Under the pieces are notes generated by a model. The model ran no database searches and was not told where the DNA came from. It worked only from the letters and a program-made list of their open reading frames with translations. A DNA stretch of 64,000 nt. Source: UBA4733 sp036734945 (GTDB lineage: Bacteria > Chloroflexota > UBA4733). The stretch lies in the NCBI GenBank assembly GCA_036734945.1, contig DAIMXP010000001.1, positions 1 to 64,000 on the forward strand, written 5' to 3'. The position numbers and the translations under genes were made by a program. The stretch's first letter is position 1, and the number at the start of each line of letters is the position of its first letter. This document shows, piece by piece, positions 16,954-26,085 of this stretch.

Positions 16954-17775
16954 TCATTCGGATCTGCCGCCTGTACGATGCGGTTCGATCCCTTTGATTT
17001 GAAGCGACAATCGCTGCAGTTCGCGATCAACAGCCGTTATGGCAGTTAGTTCCGCCGTGAAGAAGGCATCCCTCGTCCGTTCAGGTTCCATCAACTCTGT
17101 CCGACGCAACCAGAGGGCATTTTGGAACTGGGAGAGTGCTGCCAAGATGCTTGCCACGCGCTCCTCTTCACTTGGCACTGGTACCGCGTCAATTGCTCCC
17201 GGATCGCGGCGCGCCCACCGGCGTGGCGTGTAGCGCTGCCCAATGCGTACGACGCCGCCCCACTTCTCTACGGGCTCAATAACCATGCGCTGCGCTGCGG
17301 CTGGGTAGTACAGATCGCTGGGCAATCCGTTGGCCGCCCAGCAAGCCTGGAGTTGCGCGAACTGCTTGGGACTGAGCGTGAGGAATCCGTATGCCATGCC
17401 GTCGCTTTGATCAAGCAACAGCTTGTCTCGCTGGTAAAGATTCAAGACATCCCCCAAGATAGGGTCTGGAAGGACAGCCAGCCAGGCGAATAGCTCATCA
17501 ACAAATAGCTCCCGTTCCTCTATCGAAGACGGGAGCGCCCCTTGACGAAGCAAATCACGCTGGACACAGGGACGAGCCAGATAGCGATCAGCCCACTGCG
17601 CGACACAACGGGCGGTGATACGAACGGCGCGCTCGAAAAGGGCCATATCCATCGCGAAACGGGGCTCGGCGTCGTTGAAGAAGTAGTCCGTCTCGAGCAA
17701 ATAGTGCGCGTGGCCCAGTCCCGGAGGCCGCGTCGGCGGTGGCATGGTGCGCGACTCCGCACCAGCGCTCATCAT
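16954..17775 (-). CDS. unknown protein, paralogue of the rhs-coupled gene
   Basis: A 273-aa protein of unknown function. It shares with the next upstream gene the sequence GH(A/S)-x-YL at the start, LNLYQ-x-D-x-x-LLDQ-x-DG, LP(S/T)DLYY, QR-x-IVEPV and (G/L)QRYTP with a following W. The proteins are therefore paralogues, this one lacking the C-terminal 90 residues. No signal peptide, membrane segment or enzyme motif is visible, so it is probably cytosolic. Start ATG 17775 has no clear ribosome site. Its position downstream of rhs suggests a linked, possibly protective role (inference). Confidence 0.65.
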   Translation of the reverse strand: MMSAGAESRTMPPPTRPPGLGHAHYLLETDYFFNDAEPRFAMDMALFERAVRITARCVAQWADRYLARPCVQRDLLRQGALPSSIEERELFVDELFAWLAVLPDPILGDVLNLYQRDKLLLDQSDGMAYGFLTLSPKQFAQLQACWAANGLPSDLYYPAAAQRMVIEPVEKWGGVVRIGQRYTPRRWARRDPGAIDAVPVPSEEERVASILAALSQFQNALWLRRTELMEPERTRDAFFTAELTAITAVDRELQRLSLQIKGIEPHRTGGRSE

Positions 17776-18049
17776 CTGTCACCAACGGATGATCCATGTT
17801 CTCACGCATTTCCTCTCACATTGATCAAGTCTCCGAAACGGCTGCACCAGAAAGGAAACCAATGATACGCGGTGCTGGCGGCGGGCAAAGTGGCCGGATC
17901 AGTGTTGTTCGCCCCGGGCGGTAATAGGGTTGGGGTGACCCACGGTCAAGGCCACTTGATACTTTTTGTGTTCGCTCCATCGCGATGCGGAAGGACACGA
18001 TACCTTGAACTCGGTCACCGCAACAACCTACCGAGAGAGTTGATCCCCA

Positions 18050-19093
18050 CTACTGATGCTCCAGTACCCCCGGTACAGTATCGTCCTGCCCGGTGCGTGC
18101 CTCCTCCTCATCGGCGCGCATTCGCGTATCGGTCACTAGTGCCATGAGCGCGTTCAGATCTGCGAGTTCGGCCGGATCTGGTCTCGTGCCGGGCTCGTTC
18201 AGTTCTGCCTTTCGTAGTGATATGGCCTTGGCAAACCGAAAACAAGCGGCGAAGAATGCTTTATCCTGTTGCTTCTGCACAACCGTCGGTGCCTGCTGGC
18301 GTCGGCCGAAACTGATCTGTCGACCAGCATATCGTTCGTAGATCCGCATGGTTAGGTCGCGCAGTCGTTCAAGCTCTGCTTGGTCCCTGCCTTGGACAGC
18401 CATCTCAGATTGCGGTACACAATGCAAGCGCGTATTCAATACGTTCAGGAACCTTCGGCACGCCTCCGCGAATGTTGTCCGGCGTTGATCCTCACTGGGT
18501 ATTAGCAGCGACGATGTCGCTGCAGCGTCTCGGCTAGACCAGTAGAGCGGAGTGTAGCGCTGGAGCATCCGCGCCACCCCGCCCGCGTACGCCACAGGTT
18601 CCACGATCTGCCGCTGCTTGGTGGACAGATAATACAGGTCCGTTGGCAGTGCCTCTCGCCTCCATACGCTTTGCAGTGCCCTGAATTCACGCTCCTTCAG
18701 CATCAATACGCCAGGGAAGCCATCGTACTGGTCAAGTAACGTAACATCGCCTTGATATAGATTTAGACCCATTGCGGCCACACTTTTCTGCGCGGCTGAC
18801 CGTTCGATCCAACTCAGGACACTCTTGATCGCTGCCTCGCGCTCCGCCGAGCTGGCCGGTAACTGCTCTTGCTGCGATCCTTGAATGCCGCTCAACGAGC
18901 GTGCTAAATAGCTAGTCGACCATCGTGCAATGGCGAGTGCAGTTACGCGAGCAGTCCGAGCGGCCGGGAAGGCCGGCTCCTCAAACAAGTAATAGTACTC
19001 GGGGAGGTAATACGAATGCCCTGCCGCCGCCGGAGATTGCGGCGGCGGCGGCACTTGAAGCGGACCACGTCGGGCCAGGGAGCGCTCAGTCAA
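18050..19093 (-). CDS. unknown protein translationally coupled to rhs
   Basis: About 347 aa, function unknown. The start TTG 19093 is chosen because it has a perfect ribosome site AAGGAGG eight bases upstream. The first two bases of that site are the end of the rhs stop codon TAA, so the two genes are physically coupled. The N-terminus is Pro-rich (VPPPPQSPA), followed by GHSYYLPEYYYLFEE, then LNLYQGDVTLLDQYDG, LPTDLYYLSTKQRQIVEPV and LQRYTPLYW, which are shared with the paralogue at 16954-17775. The C-terminal third is charged and helical. No secretion signal is seen. Position and coupling make it the best candidate partner or immunity factor for the Rhs protein, but nothing in the sequence proves this. 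Confidence 0.72.
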   Translation of the reverse strand: MTERSLARRGPLQVPPPPQSPAAAGHSYYLPEYYYLFEEPAFPAARTARVTALAIARWSTSYLARSLSGIQGSQQEQLPASSAEREAAIKSVLSWIERSAAQKSVAAMGLNLYQGDVTLLDQYDGFPGVLMLKEREFRALQSVWRREALPTDLYYLSTKQRQIVEPVAYAGGVARMLQRYTPLYWSSRDAAATSSLLIPSEDQRRTTFAEACRRFLNVLNTRLHCVPQSEMAVQGRDQAELERLRDLTMRIYERYAGRQISFGRRQQAPTVVQKQQDKAFFAACFRFAKAISLRKAELNEPGTRPDPAELADLNALMALVTDTRMRADEEEARTGQDDTVPGVLEHQ

Positions 19094-19106
19094 CCGTTTA
19101 CCCTCC

Positions 19107-22100
19107 TTAGCGATATGCTGGAGGAATATCAATGAGTTCGGTTAGCTTGGGCACAAGGTTAGCAAGTACAAAATTGTAGATCTGCCTTGCTTGCCGCGAG
19201 TTGCTGAAGTTGACGCCGGACACGATCGTGGCAACTTCCCCGCCGGCTTCCTGGGGAGTCGTTCCCACTCGGCCATATACATCACTGGTGAAGCCGTTCT
19301 CGGGGACAGAGTAATCATACGTGATGTGCTGGTTCGAGTAGCCGGCCGTGACACTCACATGGCAGCCTATGCCGTGGTTCTCTGGCCCGCGTACGTTTAC
19401 GTAGATCTCACCAAAGGTCCTGTCGGCAAAGGCCCCCGCACTCGGACAGGGGTTGGCTTGCACCTGCTGTCCCGTGGTGGCCTGGGCGGTGCGTGGGCAG
19501 AGGAAGCCAAAAAGGCCACCGAATGGCCCGCCGAGGATGAGGCAGAACTGGGACTGGGTGGCATTGCCCGAGTTCGCATCAATGCGCAAGACGCCGTCCC
19601 CATAGGTCTGGGTGCCGGGATCCAAGGGCAGGCTGAACTGGCCAAAGTAGTTGCCGGCGGCGGCTGGTCCGCTCGGCGGCACGGCCGGGTTGCCGGTCGG
19701 GCAGTAGTGGTAGGTGGCGACGACGTTGCCGCTGGGGTCGACCAGCCGCACCACGCTGCCCTGGCCATCCAGCAGGTAGTGGTAGACCACCCCGTTCGGC
19801 AGCCGCTGGGAGATGAGCGTGCCGCCTGGGTCGCGGGTGTAGTAGGCGGTGCCCGTGTTGTCCGTGGCGTGCAGCAGCCCGGAGCCGTAGGTGTAGGTGG
19901 CGGGACCACCGGGGGTGTCGGGATTGCTCGCTACCCAGGCCGCCGAGACCCGCTCCGCCTGCCCCGGTCCGGTGTAGGTCATCGGGATGACGTTGCCCTG
20001 GGTATCCGTCACACTCGCCGTCTGGTTCTTGGCGTTGTAGGTGATCTTCAGCGCCTTGGTCGGGTCGCCGAAACCGTCGTTGCCCAGCTCATTGCCGTTG
20101 GCGTCATAGGTGTAGTTGGCCGTCTTGCCACCAGACGTGGCGGTCATCCACTCGTTGGCGGCGTTGTAGCCCAGCGTGGTCAGCGTCCCGTTGGCGTTGA
20201 TGCTGGTGCGGTTGCCGTCACCGTCAAAGCTGTACTGGTAGTTCAGGGCCGGGAAGGTCGAGCCGCTGCCCGGCGTGACCACCCAACTGGTCAGCCGGTT
20301 GGCGGCGTCGTACTGCTGGGCAGTGGTGGTGAGGTCGATGCCATCGGTGCTGCTGGAGACCAGCATGCCGTCTCCACCGCCCGGCTTGGTGTAGCTGTAG
20401 CTGAAGTTCGTGAGCTGGGTGCCGCCCGCCGTCTTGGCCGCGATCGTCGCCAAACGACCCGAGGTGTCGTAGGTTTGACTCTGCACCACGCCACCAGCGA
20501 AGGTGGTGCTCGTGCGCTGGCCGTTGGCGTCGTAGCCAAACGTCGTCTGCCCCAGGTTGCTCGGCTCGGTGAGCGTCACCGGCAGGTTGACGGCGTTGTA
20601 GGCGTAGCTGACCGTGCCGCCGCTGTCCGTCAAGGCGGTCAAGTTACCCACCGCATCGTAGCCGTAGCCGACGGTCACGCTGCCCGGCAACGTCTTCTGC
20701 GTCTTGCGATTCTGGGCATCGTAGGTGTAGCTGGTGGTGCCGGTATTGTCCACCATGCTGGTCTGATTGCCGTCGGCGTCGTAGGCCGAGGTGATGGTCG
20801 AGCCATCGGCGTAGCCCACCTGCGTCACCCGGTCCAGTGGATCGTAGGTGGAGGTGGTCTGCTGCCCCTTGCCGTCGGTCGTGCTGGTGGGGCGGCTCAG
20901 CCCGTCGTAGCGGATGGTCATCCCACCGAGCGGCGCGGGCGGGGTCACGGTGGTGAGGTTGCCCTTGGCGTCGTAGCCATAGCTGGTGGTGTTGCCGTTG
21001 AAGTCGGTCGCTGAGGCCACCGTGCCGTTGGCGTTGTAGACAGCGGTCGCCCGGTTCTGGCTGGCGAGCGCATCAGTGATCGTCGTCAGGTCGCCGTTGC
21101 CGTCGTAGCCGTAGCTGGTTACATTGCCCTGGGCATCGGTGCTGCTGGTGGGCACGTAGAAGTTGGGGATGTTGGTGACGGTACCGTAGACGGCCTTGGT
21201 CGTGGCGCCGGTCTGGAGCGCGACCTGCGTGAGGTTGTTATTGCTGTCGTAGCCGTAGGTCGTCACCTTGCCGTAGGCATCCGTCGTGGAGGCAGGATGG
21301 CTGTCCGCCGTCCAGGCCGTCTGGAAGCTGTTCCCGGCAGCGTCCACGACCTTCGTGACGCGGCCCAGGTAGTCGTAGTAGTAGGTGGTGGCATGGCCGT
21401 TGGGGTCCGTCACCACGGTGTTGCCGCTGTTGTAGGTGTAGCTGTAGACGGCCTGCACCGGGCTGCCGGCGGCCAACGTGACGCTCGTCACCCGGTAGGT
21501 GTTGGCCCCGTCGTAGGTGAGCTTGGTGATGGTGCCGTTGGGGTCGGTGATCTGGATCAGTTCATTACTCGTGTCGTAGGCGTACTGCGTCACCTTGTTG
21601 TTCGGATCGGTGTACTGCGTCAGGTTCTTGTTGCTGTCGTAGCCGTACTGGTAGGTGCGGCCGGACGGGTCGGTCATGGTGGTGATCAGGCCGCTGCTGT
21701 AGGAGCTGGTGTGGGCGAAGGTCGTCACCCGCCCTTGCGTGTCGGTCAGCGAGACCATGTTGCCCGATTGGTTGTAGCCGTAGCTGATCGTGTTGCCGTT
21801 CTTGTCCGATTGCGACAGCATCAAGCCGCCGCCGCTGGGCCAGCGATACTGCCCGCCGCTACCGTGGAAGGTGAGGGTGTAGGTTCCGTCACCATTCTTG
21901 ACCAACGTCGCATCAATCCCCGTTGGACTGGTAAAGCTGCCGTCGGGGTTGCGGGGGAAGAAGACGCCCCAGTTGGCGCCGTAGATATCCGCCCCGTCGC
22001 CCTGGCCGTTGCCGTTGAGGACCAGCTCGATGTCGCTGCCGGTGTTCAAGGCCCAACTGTTGCCGACATCCCAGGAGGACACGGAGAGATTGTTGTAGGT

Positions 22101-23705
22101 GCGGTTGACCGCCAGGGGCAGGCCGGTGCCGGCGATGCCGAGGTCGCTCGCTTGGAGCATGAGGTTGCCGTTGGCGACGTTGACGCCCAGCCCGGAGCGG
22201 TCGGTGAGGGGGTAGCTGTTGAGGGTGGAGTAGCCTTTGGCCCCCAGCCACTGCTCCCACTTGATATTCAGGTAGGGCCAGTGGGCGCTGGTGACATCCT
22301 CGCTGGAATCGAAGCCCACCCAGTTGACCGTACTCTCGTTGGGTTCCTTGAGCAAGAGGCCATCGTTGGTGATCGTGCCGTTGGTCCAGCCCTGCACCAA
22401 CGAGGTGATGTACCACTGGTAGAAGACGCCACTACTGGTACCGACGTTGGTGGTCCAGAGCGGGCTGGCGGTGTAGGTCCCACCGGGGCTGGTCCAGGCG
22501 CTGCTGCCGTCGGTGGTGTTCCAAGTGGCAGCCGTGGTCCAGGGCTGGGTCACCTGCTGCAAGGCCATGGCGGGGGCGCTGTTGGGGTTGTCCTGGGCGG
22601 TGAGCAGCAGATTGACGGAGGCTTCCAGGATGGTGAAGTTGTTCGGGAAGGCCTTGCCGTAGCCGCCTTCGATGTTGAAGTTGAGCAGGGTGCGATAGAG
22701 GTTGCTGCCGTCATAGCCCGCATACAGCGTGTCCTGACCGCACTGGCTGCTGTTGGCGTAGGCGCCGTTGACGAGGTAGCAGTCGGCGGTGGCGCCGACG
22801 AAGGAGATGGCGTTGATGTAGACGGTGGGATCGATCGTCACCGGGTAGACACGGGCCGGGTTGGCGAGCCAGGTGGGGTCGGCGCTGAGGGTGACGGTCT
22901 GGCCGGTGGCGTTGGTCCCCAAGGTGAGGCTGACGGCGGAGGAGACGCCGGAGGGCTTGCCCGAGCTGTCTTTCATGTAGGGCGTGGCGAAGCTGAACTG
23001 GACCTTCCCCGCGCTGTCCAGGAAGGCAATACCGCCGTGGCCGTCCGCTTTGGCCGTGAGGCCGTTGGTCTGGAGGGTGTAGACGAAGCTATGGGGTGCG
23101 GCGGCGCTCTGCAGGACCACCGCCTCTTTGACGACATCGTTGCCGGCGGTGTAGCTGACGGTGACGCCCGGCAGCGCATTGGCGTAGGTGGCCGTGGCGG
23201 TCGCGGTGGCGGCGGTGGCGCTGCTCAACGCGCCGACCAGGGCGAACTGCACAAAGGCATTGCCGCTGCTCACCCGCACAGGGGCGCTGCCCAGCGTCTT
23301 GGGCAGGTGGACCTGGTAGCGGTTGGCCTGGTTGGTGTGGGCGTAGCCCGTGGTCGTATCCGCCACGAGGGTGTCGCTGATCGGCTGCCACTGGCCCGTC
23401 GCATCCTGGTAGTTGACGGAGCCCCGGTAAATGCGAGTCTCGTAGTGGGCGCCGACGCGGAAGGTCTGGCTGGTCTGCGTGCGGCGGCTGGGCACTTCCA
23501 CCGCTGTGCCGGTCGGGATGCCCACCGCTGCCCCGCTCGGCGTGACACCGGCCGGCTGCGTCGTGTTGACGGTCGTTGACGGGCTGTTGCCGATGCCGGC
23601 GAGGGAGCGAGCGAAGGCGGGGGCGGCGGGACCGCCGGCGCTGAGCGCCATGCTCAGCAGGAGCAGCACCCGGAACCAGACCACGAGACGGAGCGGACGG
23701 CGCAT
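19107..23705 (-). CDS. secreted Rhs/YD-repeat wall-associated protein (possible polymorphic toxin)
   Basis: A 1532-aa protein. Residues 1-33 form a signal peptide (RLVVWFRVLLLLSMALSAG). Residues about 300-480 contain a DNRLRE-type cell-wall domain (DTLYAGYDGSNLYRTLLNF). About 495-560 is the DUF6531-like entry to the repeats (GLGVNVANGNLMLQASDLG). About 650-1345 contains many YD repeats (for example YGYDSNNNLTQV, ATSGGKTANYTYDANGN). The last 160 residues form a non-repeat tip with cysteines (FCLILGG, FLCPRT, ANPCPS, IGCHVS) that I do not recognise. In polymorphic-toxin systems this tip is the effector. The usual boundary motif (ARYYDP-x-x-GRF) is absent, so release may differ. Ribosome site GAGGAG precedes ATG 23705. 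Confidence 0.88.
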   Translation of the reverse strand: MRRPLRLVVWFRVLLLLSMALSAGGPAAPAFARSLAGIGNSPSTTVNTTQPAGVTPSGAAVGIPTGTAVEVPSRRTQTSQTFRVGAHYETRIYRGSVNYQDATGQWQPISDTLVADTTTGYAHTNQANRYQVHLPKTLGSAPVRVSSGNAFVQFALVGALSSATAATATATATYANALPGVTVSYTAGNDVVKEAVVLQSAAAPHSFVYTLQTNGLTAKADGHGGIAFLDSAGKVQFSFATPYMKDSSGKPSGVSSAVSLTLGTNATGQTVTLSADPTWLANPARVYPVTIDPTVYINAISFVGATADCYLVNGAYANSSQCGQDTLYAGYDGSNLYRTLLNFNIEGGYGKAFPNNFTILEASVNLLLTAQDNPNSAPAMALQQVTQPWTTAATWNTTDGSSAWTSPGGTYTASPLWTTNVGTSSGVFYQWYITSLVQGWTNGTITNDGLLLKEPNESTVNWVGFDSSEDVTSAHWPYLNIKWEQWLGAKGYSTLNSYPLTDRSGLGVNVANGNLMLQASDLGIAGTGLPLAVNRTYNNLSVSSWDVGNSWALNTGSDIELVLNGNGQGDGADIYGANWGVFFPRNPDGSFTSPTGIDATLVKNGDGTYTLTFHGSGGQYRWPSGGGLMLSQSDKNGNTISYGYNQSGNMVSLTDTQGRVTTFAHTSSYSSGLITTMTDPSGRTYQYGYDSNKNLTQYTDPNNKVTQYAYDTSNELIQITDPNGTITKLTYDGANTYRVTSVTLAAGSPVQAVYSYTYNSGNTVVTDPNGHATTYYYDYLGRVTKVVDAAGNSFQTAWTADSHPASTTDAYGKVTTYGYDSNNNLTQVALQTGATTKAVYGTVTNIPNFYVPTSSTDAQGNVTSYGYDGNGDLTTITDALASQNRATAVYNANGTVASATDFNGNTTSYGYDAKGNLTTVTPPAPLGGMTIRYDGLSRPTSTTDGKGQQTTSTYDPLDRVTQVGYADGSTITSAYDADGNQTSMVDNTGTTSYTYDAQNRKTQKTLPGSVTVGYGYDAVGNLTALTDSGGTVSYAYNAVNLPVTLTEPSNLGQTTFGYDANGQRTSTTFAGGVVQSQTYDTSGRLATIAAKTAGGTQLTNFSYSYTKPGGGDGMLVSSSTDGIDLTTTAQQYDAANRLTSWVVTPGSGSTFPALNYQYSFDGDGNRTSINANGTLTTLGYNAANEWMTATSGGKTANYTYDANGNELGNDGFGDPTKALKITYNAKNQTASVTDTQGNVIPMTYTGPGQAERVSAAWVASNPDTPGGPATYTYGSGLLHATDNTGTAYYTRDPGGTLISQRLPNGVVYHYLLDGQGSVVRLVDPSGNVVATYHYCPTGNPAVPPSGPAAAGNYFGQFSLPLDPGTQTYGDGVLRIDANSGNATQSQFCLILGGPFGGLFGFLCPRTAQATTGQQVQANPCPSAGAFADRTFGEIYVNVRGPENHGIGCHVSVTAGYSNQHITYDYSVPENGFTSDVYGRVGTTPQEAGGEVATIVSGVNFSNSRQARQIYNFVLANLVPKLTELIDIPPAYR

Positions 23706-24144
23706 AGCAACTCCTCACACGACGCTCCGCAGCGGCAGGAGCGCATGCCGAACGACCAACGCGGGGACTCGTGGGGACGATACCAGCGATACTGTGATCT
23801 GTCGATGGTACTTTGGCACTCAATATGTGCAAACATTGGCACTGCGAGCAAGTAGACACCGATGATAATACAGTCTTGTGGCCGACGCCGGGCCAGATGT
23901 GCTGCAGGTGGCAGGCTGCTCATTAGGCAGCCACAGGTCCAGCTCATCTGCGGTGCGGCCGCGCCGCAGGACGCCATCGTTTGCCGGTCGTTCGGGCGCC
24001 GCCTCATCCCCTCTCTCCGGCTAGAGCACTTGCGCGGCGTCGCACGAGACTCGTCCGTGCGAAGGAGGGAAGGGTCAGCTTGGGATCAGGGGGGCGTGCG
24101 TGTCAAACAAACGGACGACGTCACGATAATGGTGGAAGTCGAGC
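23706..24144. other. non-coding leader upstream of rhs
   Basis: No gene is supported. On the minus strand a possible promoter is TTGCTC then CATATT with an 18-bp spacer (about 23820-23850), weak and unproven. Two similar short motifs (TTTGGCACT and ATTGGCACT) lie about 20 bp apart in the same place and could be operator half-sites. The region separates rpoN from rhs; both are read leftward. Confidence 0.4.
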
Positions 24145-25560
24145 CTAACGGTAGCGGCTCGGCAAGATGCCGAGGGCGTCGCGGTACTTCGCTACGGTGC
24201 GCCGGGCGATGTGGAAGTGGCGCTCCGCCAGCTTCTCGGCGATGTGCTGGTCGCTCAGCGGCGCCTGCTCGGTTTCGTCGTCGATCAGCTCCCGCATGGT
24301 GTCCTTGATGCCGAGAGAGGCATCGAAGAAGTCGTCGTAGGAGATGGCGCGACCGTTCGGCAAGAGGACATACTTCTCGGCGGTGGCACGGCTGATCGTG
24401 CTCTCGTGCAGGCCGACCATATCGGCCAACTCGCTGCGCGTGAGCGGCTTCAGATAGCGCACGCCCTTGTCCAGAAACTCGCTCTGATAGTTGATCAGTT
24501 TGGTAGTGATCTGGCGCAATGTTTCCCAACGCTGGCGCACACAGTCGATAAAGAAGCGCGCCTTCGCCACGTGCTCTTTGATGTGGGCGCGATCTTCCGG
24601 GCTGAGGTGGGCGGCCATACCGTCCACATTGGTGCAGAGCGAACGGTAGCTGCTATTGATGCGCAGATCGAAGCGGACCGACTCGATCACCTCCACCTCG
24701 AAGGCGCCGGTCTGGGTGCGTCGGATGATGACGTCGGGCTTGAAGGACCGCGCCTGGGTGGCGGCGGCGTTTGATTGGTAGCCGTTGGCCGGATGCGGGT
24801 TGAGGCGTTCCTTAATGAACTTCCAGCCGTCCTTGACCTCCGTCAGGTTACAGCCAAGCGTGGATACTGCTTCCTGCCAGCGCCGTTCGGCCAGTGCTTT
24901 GAGCAGGTTGCGCTCCACGATGGCGCTGGCAACCGGGTTGGCGATACCGTTCTCCGCCAGCATGTTGAGTTGAATAGCCATGCACTCACGCAGGTCGCGC
25001 GCCCCGATGCCCGCCGGTTCGAGCGATTGCAGGACGGTCAACACCGCCAGCACGCGCTCTTGCGAGATATCCAAGGCACGGGCGGCATCTTCGACGCGAA
25101 CACTCAGGTAGCCGCGTTCGTCCAGGTTGCCGACCAGGTACTCGGTGATAGGCAAATCGGCATCAGCGACCTGCGCCGCGAGACCGACCAGGAGCATGTC
25201 CGCCAGTGACTCTTCCGAGGTAATACGGGCCAGGGGGTCATAGTCGTCATCGTCGCCGCCGTTGCGACCGGTGGCAGAGTCACCATAGCGTTCAGAGTCC
25301 CAGTCGCTGACTTCCTCTTCCTTGGCGCCGGTTGTTTCCGTTTGTCTGGTGCAATTGACACAGTTCCCGTCTTCTAGCGGGCCGCCACAGGTGGGACACT
25401 GGCTGATTTCCTCGACTTCCAACGCGGGGTTTTCCATCAGTTCGTGCTGGATGGTCTGGGCCAGCTCCTGTGACGACAAAGCCAGGATTTTGGTTGAGGC
25501 GATGAGTTTCGGGGAGATCCGGACGCTAAATTCCGGTCGGATTTGTTGTTCGAGGTCCAC
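24145..25560 (-). CDS. rpoN: RNA polymerase sigma-54 factor with zinc-ribbon insert
   Basis: A 471-aa sigma-54. Region I is at the N-terminus (LALSSQELAQTIQHELMENPALEVEE), which contacts activators. The core-binding region includes the LGNLDERGYL-type VGNLDERGYLSV and SLEPAGIGARDLRECMAIQL. The DNA-binding C-terminus has the helix-turn-helix (ADMVGLHESTISRATAEKYV) and ends with the RpoN box ARRTVAKYR. Unusual is a four-cysteine knuckle directly after region I (CPTCGGPLEDGNCVNC), looking like a small zinc ribbon, followed by an acidic linker. Start GTG 25560 fits the family N-terminus; ATG 25626 would add 22 residues. No sigma-54 activator gene is present in the window. Confidence 0.93.
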   Translation of the reverse strand: MDLEQQIRPEFSVRISPKLIASTKILALSSQELAQTIQHELMENPALEVEEISQCPTCGGPLEDGNCVNCTRQTETTGAKEEEVSDWDSERYGDSATGRNGGDDDDYDPLARITSEESLADMLLVGLAAQVADADLPITEYLVGNLDERGYLSVRVEDAARALDISQERVLAVLTVLQSLEPAGIGARDLRECMAIQLNMLAENGIANPVASAIVERNLLKALAERRWQEAVSTLGCNLTEVKDGWKFIKERLNPHPANGYQSNAAATQARSFKPDVIIRRTQTGAFEVEVIESVRFDLRINSSYRSLCTNVDGMAAHLSPEDRAHIKEHVAKARFFIDCVRQRWETLRQITTKLINYQSEFLDKGVRYLKPLTRSELADMVGLHESTISRATAEKYVLLPNGRAISYDDFFDASLGIKDTMRELIDDETEQAPLSDQHIAEKLAERHFHIARRTVAKYRDALGILPSRYR

Positions 25561-26085
25561 GCGCCCGCCTTCCGGTAACCTGTGACGGCGGGAACCGGGC
25601 AAGGAGAAAGCACGCTGCTTTCCCATTGCATCCGTTCATGCCGCAAGTTTTATGCCATTCCTCGTTGTCAGAGCCTACCACAGTGATCGCCCCTCCGGCA
25701 AGTGCAAAGCCATTAGCAACGTTCGTGCCAGGGAAATAGTCGCGGCACTGTACTGCCTCCGCCGATTTGGCGGTGCTCCCGTCACTACGTATACTGTTGG
25801 TGACGGTACGGGCCGTCAACGCTGTCCACGCCACGGTTTCGGCCGGTGCAAAAGGACAGCGTCGGCAAGCAGAACAGGATGGGTTTTGGACGACGGGCCT
25901 AGACAGGGCGGACAGCGGTTCGCCCGTCACACGCGACCTGTAATGACGCGAACAGTCACACAGCGAGCAGTGGCTATTCCCGCGCTGAAACGGCTGATGT
26001 AGGCAACCGCGCTTCGCGGCGCTCGCCTCCCCGGCCGCCATCGGCCTGGGGAGTCACCTCGCATGGACATGGAGGTGGTGCGACG
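25561..26085. other. intergenic region between divergent rpoN and MgtE-like gene
   Basis: No gene supported. It contains a TATACT box at 25790-25795 and a strong hairpin at 26027-26053. I looked for Mg2+-sensing leader motifs because of the downstream gene but saw no convincing M-box or ykoY-type core. Confidence 0.4.
26027..26053 (+). promoter_or_regulatory. GC-rich leader hairpin upstream of MgtE-like gene
   Basis: CTCCCC-GGCC pairs with GGCC-T-GGGGAG around the loop GCCATC, giving a 10-bp stem with one bulge, 33 bp before the start codon and just before the ribosome site GGAGGTGG. It could act as an attenuator or mRNA stabiliser. It has no U-tract, so it is not a classical terminator. Confidence 0.35.

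Noticed and set aside
19191..23579. Very long plus-strand frames (607 and 760 codons) opposite rhs
   Set aside because: They are Gly/Val/Ala-rich shadows of the YD repeats on the other strand; the minus-strand frame has a signal peptide, DNRLRE and YD motifs.
25561..26085. Mg2+ riboswitch before the MgtE-like gene
   Set aside because: I see only a single strong hairpin; the conserved loops of the M-box are not recognisable.
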